Source: Agromyces flavus (GTDB lineage Bacteria; Actinomycetota; Actinomycetes; Actinomycetales; Microbacteriaceae). From it: a stretch of DNA of 64,000 nt. A program made the translations under genes and the position numbers. Where the stretch lies: the NCBI RefSeq assembly GCF_900104685.1, contig NZ_LT629755.1, positions 1,364,001 through 1,428,000 on the forward strand. Direction: 5' to 3'. The notes under the pieces were generated by a model. That model ran no database searches. It was not told where the DNA came from and saw nothing but the letters and a program-made list of their open reading frames with translations. This document shows, in pieces, positions 62,694 through 64,000 of the stretch (position 1 is the first letter of the stretch; each line of letters begins with the position of its first letter).

Positions 62694-64000
62694 TCGTGGG
62701 CGCACGACGACGAGCAGGTCACCCGCCTCGACCTGCTGCGTCTTCGGGATCGCGACGCGCTCGACGACGCCGGTGACCGGCGAGGTGATCGCCGCCTCCA
62801 TCTTCATGGCCTCGATCGACGCGACGGCCTGGCCTGCCGCGATCTCGGCGCCCACCTCGACCTGGAGGGTGACCACGCCGGAGAACGGGGCGGCGATCTG
62901 GCCCGGCTGCGAGGCATCCGCCTTCTCTGCCGCTCGGCTCTCGACCGTGATGCTGCGATCGCGGACGAACACGGGGCGCAACTGGCCGTTGAGGATCGTC
63001 ATGACCGTGCGCATGCCCTTGTCGTCGGCCTCGCCAATGGCCTCGAGGCCGGCGTACAGCCGCACGCCCCTGGCGATCTCGACCACGTGCTCGGACCCCG
63101 GCCGGAGCCCGTAGAGGTAGTCGGCCGTGTCGACGACCGAGAGGTCGCCGAAGAGCTCGCGGATCTGCTCGAACTGCCTCGTCGGGGCGGGGAACAGCAG
63201 CGCGTTCAGCAGTGCACGACGTTCATCGCCGGGCTCCTCGAGACCGCGTCGCTGCGCATGGGTGAGCTCGGTGACGCCGACGCGGACGTCGCGTCCGGCG
63301 AGCACCTTCGACCGGAAGGGCTCGGGCCATCCGCCCGGCAGATCGCCGAGCTCGCCGGCCATGAAGCCGATGACGGAGTCGGGCACGTCGTACTTCTCGG
63401 GGTTGGCCGCGAAGTCGGCCGGATCGGCCTTCACGGCCGCGAGGTGCAGGGCCAGGTCGCCGACGACCTTCGACGAGGGCGTCACCTTCGGCACGCGCCC
63501 GAGGATCTCGTTGGCGGCGGCGTACATGTCCTCGATGAGCTCGAAGTCGTCGGCCAGGCCGAGCGCGATGGCCTGCTGGCGGAGGTTCGACAGCTGGCCG
63601 CCCGGGATCTCGTGGTGGTAGACGCGGCCCGTGGGTCCGGGCAGGCCGGACTCGAACGGGCGATAGAGGCGGCGCACGGCCTCCCAGTAAGGCTCCAGGT
63701 CGGAGACCGCGTCGAGCGAGATCCCAGTGTCGCGCTCGGTGTGCGCGAGTGCGGCCACGAGCGATGAGGCCGAGGGCTGGCTCGTCGTTCCCGCCATGGG
63801 CGCGCTCGCGACGTCGACCGCGTCGACGCCGGCGCGACTCGCGGCGAGCAGCGTCGCGAGCTGTCCGCCCGCGGTGTCGTGCGTGTGCAGGTGCACCGGC
63901 AGGTCGAAGCGCTCGCGCAGCGCGGTGACGAGCTTCTCGGCGGCCGCGGGTCGCAGGAGGCCGGCCATGTCCTTGATCGCGAGGATGTGCGCGCCTGCGG
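62691..64000 (-). CDS. pyc: pyruvate carboxylase, C-terminal part (continues beyond the window)
   Basis: Biotin enzyme that makes oxaloacetate from pyruvate, replenishing the TCA cycle. Only the last 435 or so residues are inside the window; the frame is open to 64000, with AHILAIKDMAG just inside. Visible parts are the end of the carboxyltransferase domain (LPVHLHTHDTAGGQLATLLA, with metal-binding histidines), the tetramerisation region and the biotin carrier domain with EAMKMEAA near the end. The stop TAG doubles as part of a -10. Confidence 0.94.
   Translation of the reverse strand, partial: AGAHILAIKDMAGLLRPAAAEKLVTALRERFDLPVHLHTHDTAGGQLATLLAASRAGVDAVDVASAPMAGTTSQPSASSLVAALAHTERDTGISLDAVSDLEPYWEAVRRLYRPFESGLPGPTGRVYHHEIPGGQLSNLRQQAIALGLADDFELIEDMYAAANEILGRVPKVTPSSKVVGDLALHLAAVKADPADFAANPEKYDVPDSVIGFMAGELGDLPGGWPEPFRSKVLAGRDVRVGVTELTHAQRRGLEEPGDERRALLNALLFPAPTRQFEQIRELFGDLSVVDTADYLYGLRPGSEHVVEIARGVRLYAGLEAIGEADDKGMRTVMTILNGQLRPVFVRDRSITVESRAAEKADASQPGQIAAPFSGVVTLQVEVGAEIAAGQAVASIEAMKMEAAITSPVTGVVERVAIPKTQQVEAGDLLVVVRPR

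Overview
The window is 64 kb of GC-rich DNA from the core chromosome of an actinobacterium, most likely a member of the Microbacteriaceae (Agromyces-like, a guess at genus level). The clues are very strong third-position GC, many GTG starts, a division and cell-wall (dcw) cluster of the actinobacterial type (mraZ to divIVA with sepF and yggT, no ftsA), neighbours of the Mycobacterium tuberculosis Rv2173-Rv2178c type (polyprenyl synthase, Rv2175c-like protein, PknL-like kinase, class II DAHP synthase), and a MurE without the usual meso-diaminopimelate motif. I see no phage, insertion sequence, CRISPR array, tRNA or rRNA.

Layout. 1-10.4 kb: rpsT, holA, a PAS/GAF/GGDEF protein, comEA-comEC, leuS, pabB. 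10.4-17.6 kb: cydA-cydB-cydD-cydC (running into pabB), divergent from a BlaI-type repressor and an M56 membrane protease, with two repressor-like palindromes between. 17.7-23.5 kb: a DedA protein, a four-gene osmoprotectant-type ABC importer, a TetR regulator and an App1-domain protein. 23.5-31.7 kb: pyrD, nrdR, hisD, dnaE, an RluD-type pseudouridine synthase and lspA. 31.7-50.6 kb: the dcw cluster, read right to left as mraZ, rsmH, ftsL-like, ftsI, murE, murF, mraY, murD, ftsW, murG, murC, ftsQ, ftsZ, yggS, sepF, yggT, divIVA and on into lspA-rluD. 50.7-64 kb: polyprenyl synthase, Rv2175c-like protein, LysM protein, PASTA kinase, aroG, plsC, glucokinase, acyl-CoA synthetase, def, an EspI/MinD-like ATPase and the 3' part of pyc.

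How it works together. The dcw genes overlap by 4-44 bases and are probably translationally coupled behind one mraZ promoter whose spacer and -10 are covered by three 10-bp-spaced MraZ boxes. The kinase block (LysM protein, PASTA kinase, Rv2175c-like protein) is a plausible cell-wall sensing unit. The cyd operon and blaI-M56 share a control region in which one palindrome covers the predicted cydA -10 and the other the predicted blaI -35.

Two genes, cydD and the first ABC permease, are each broken by an apparent single-base loss in a G/C homopolymer. Sequencing or assembly error must be excluded before any biology is read into them. Many promoters share a TAnnCT -10 box. Several sit 6-7 bases before the start codon (leaderless mRNAs), and four use the TAG stop codon of the upstream gene as the first half of the -10.
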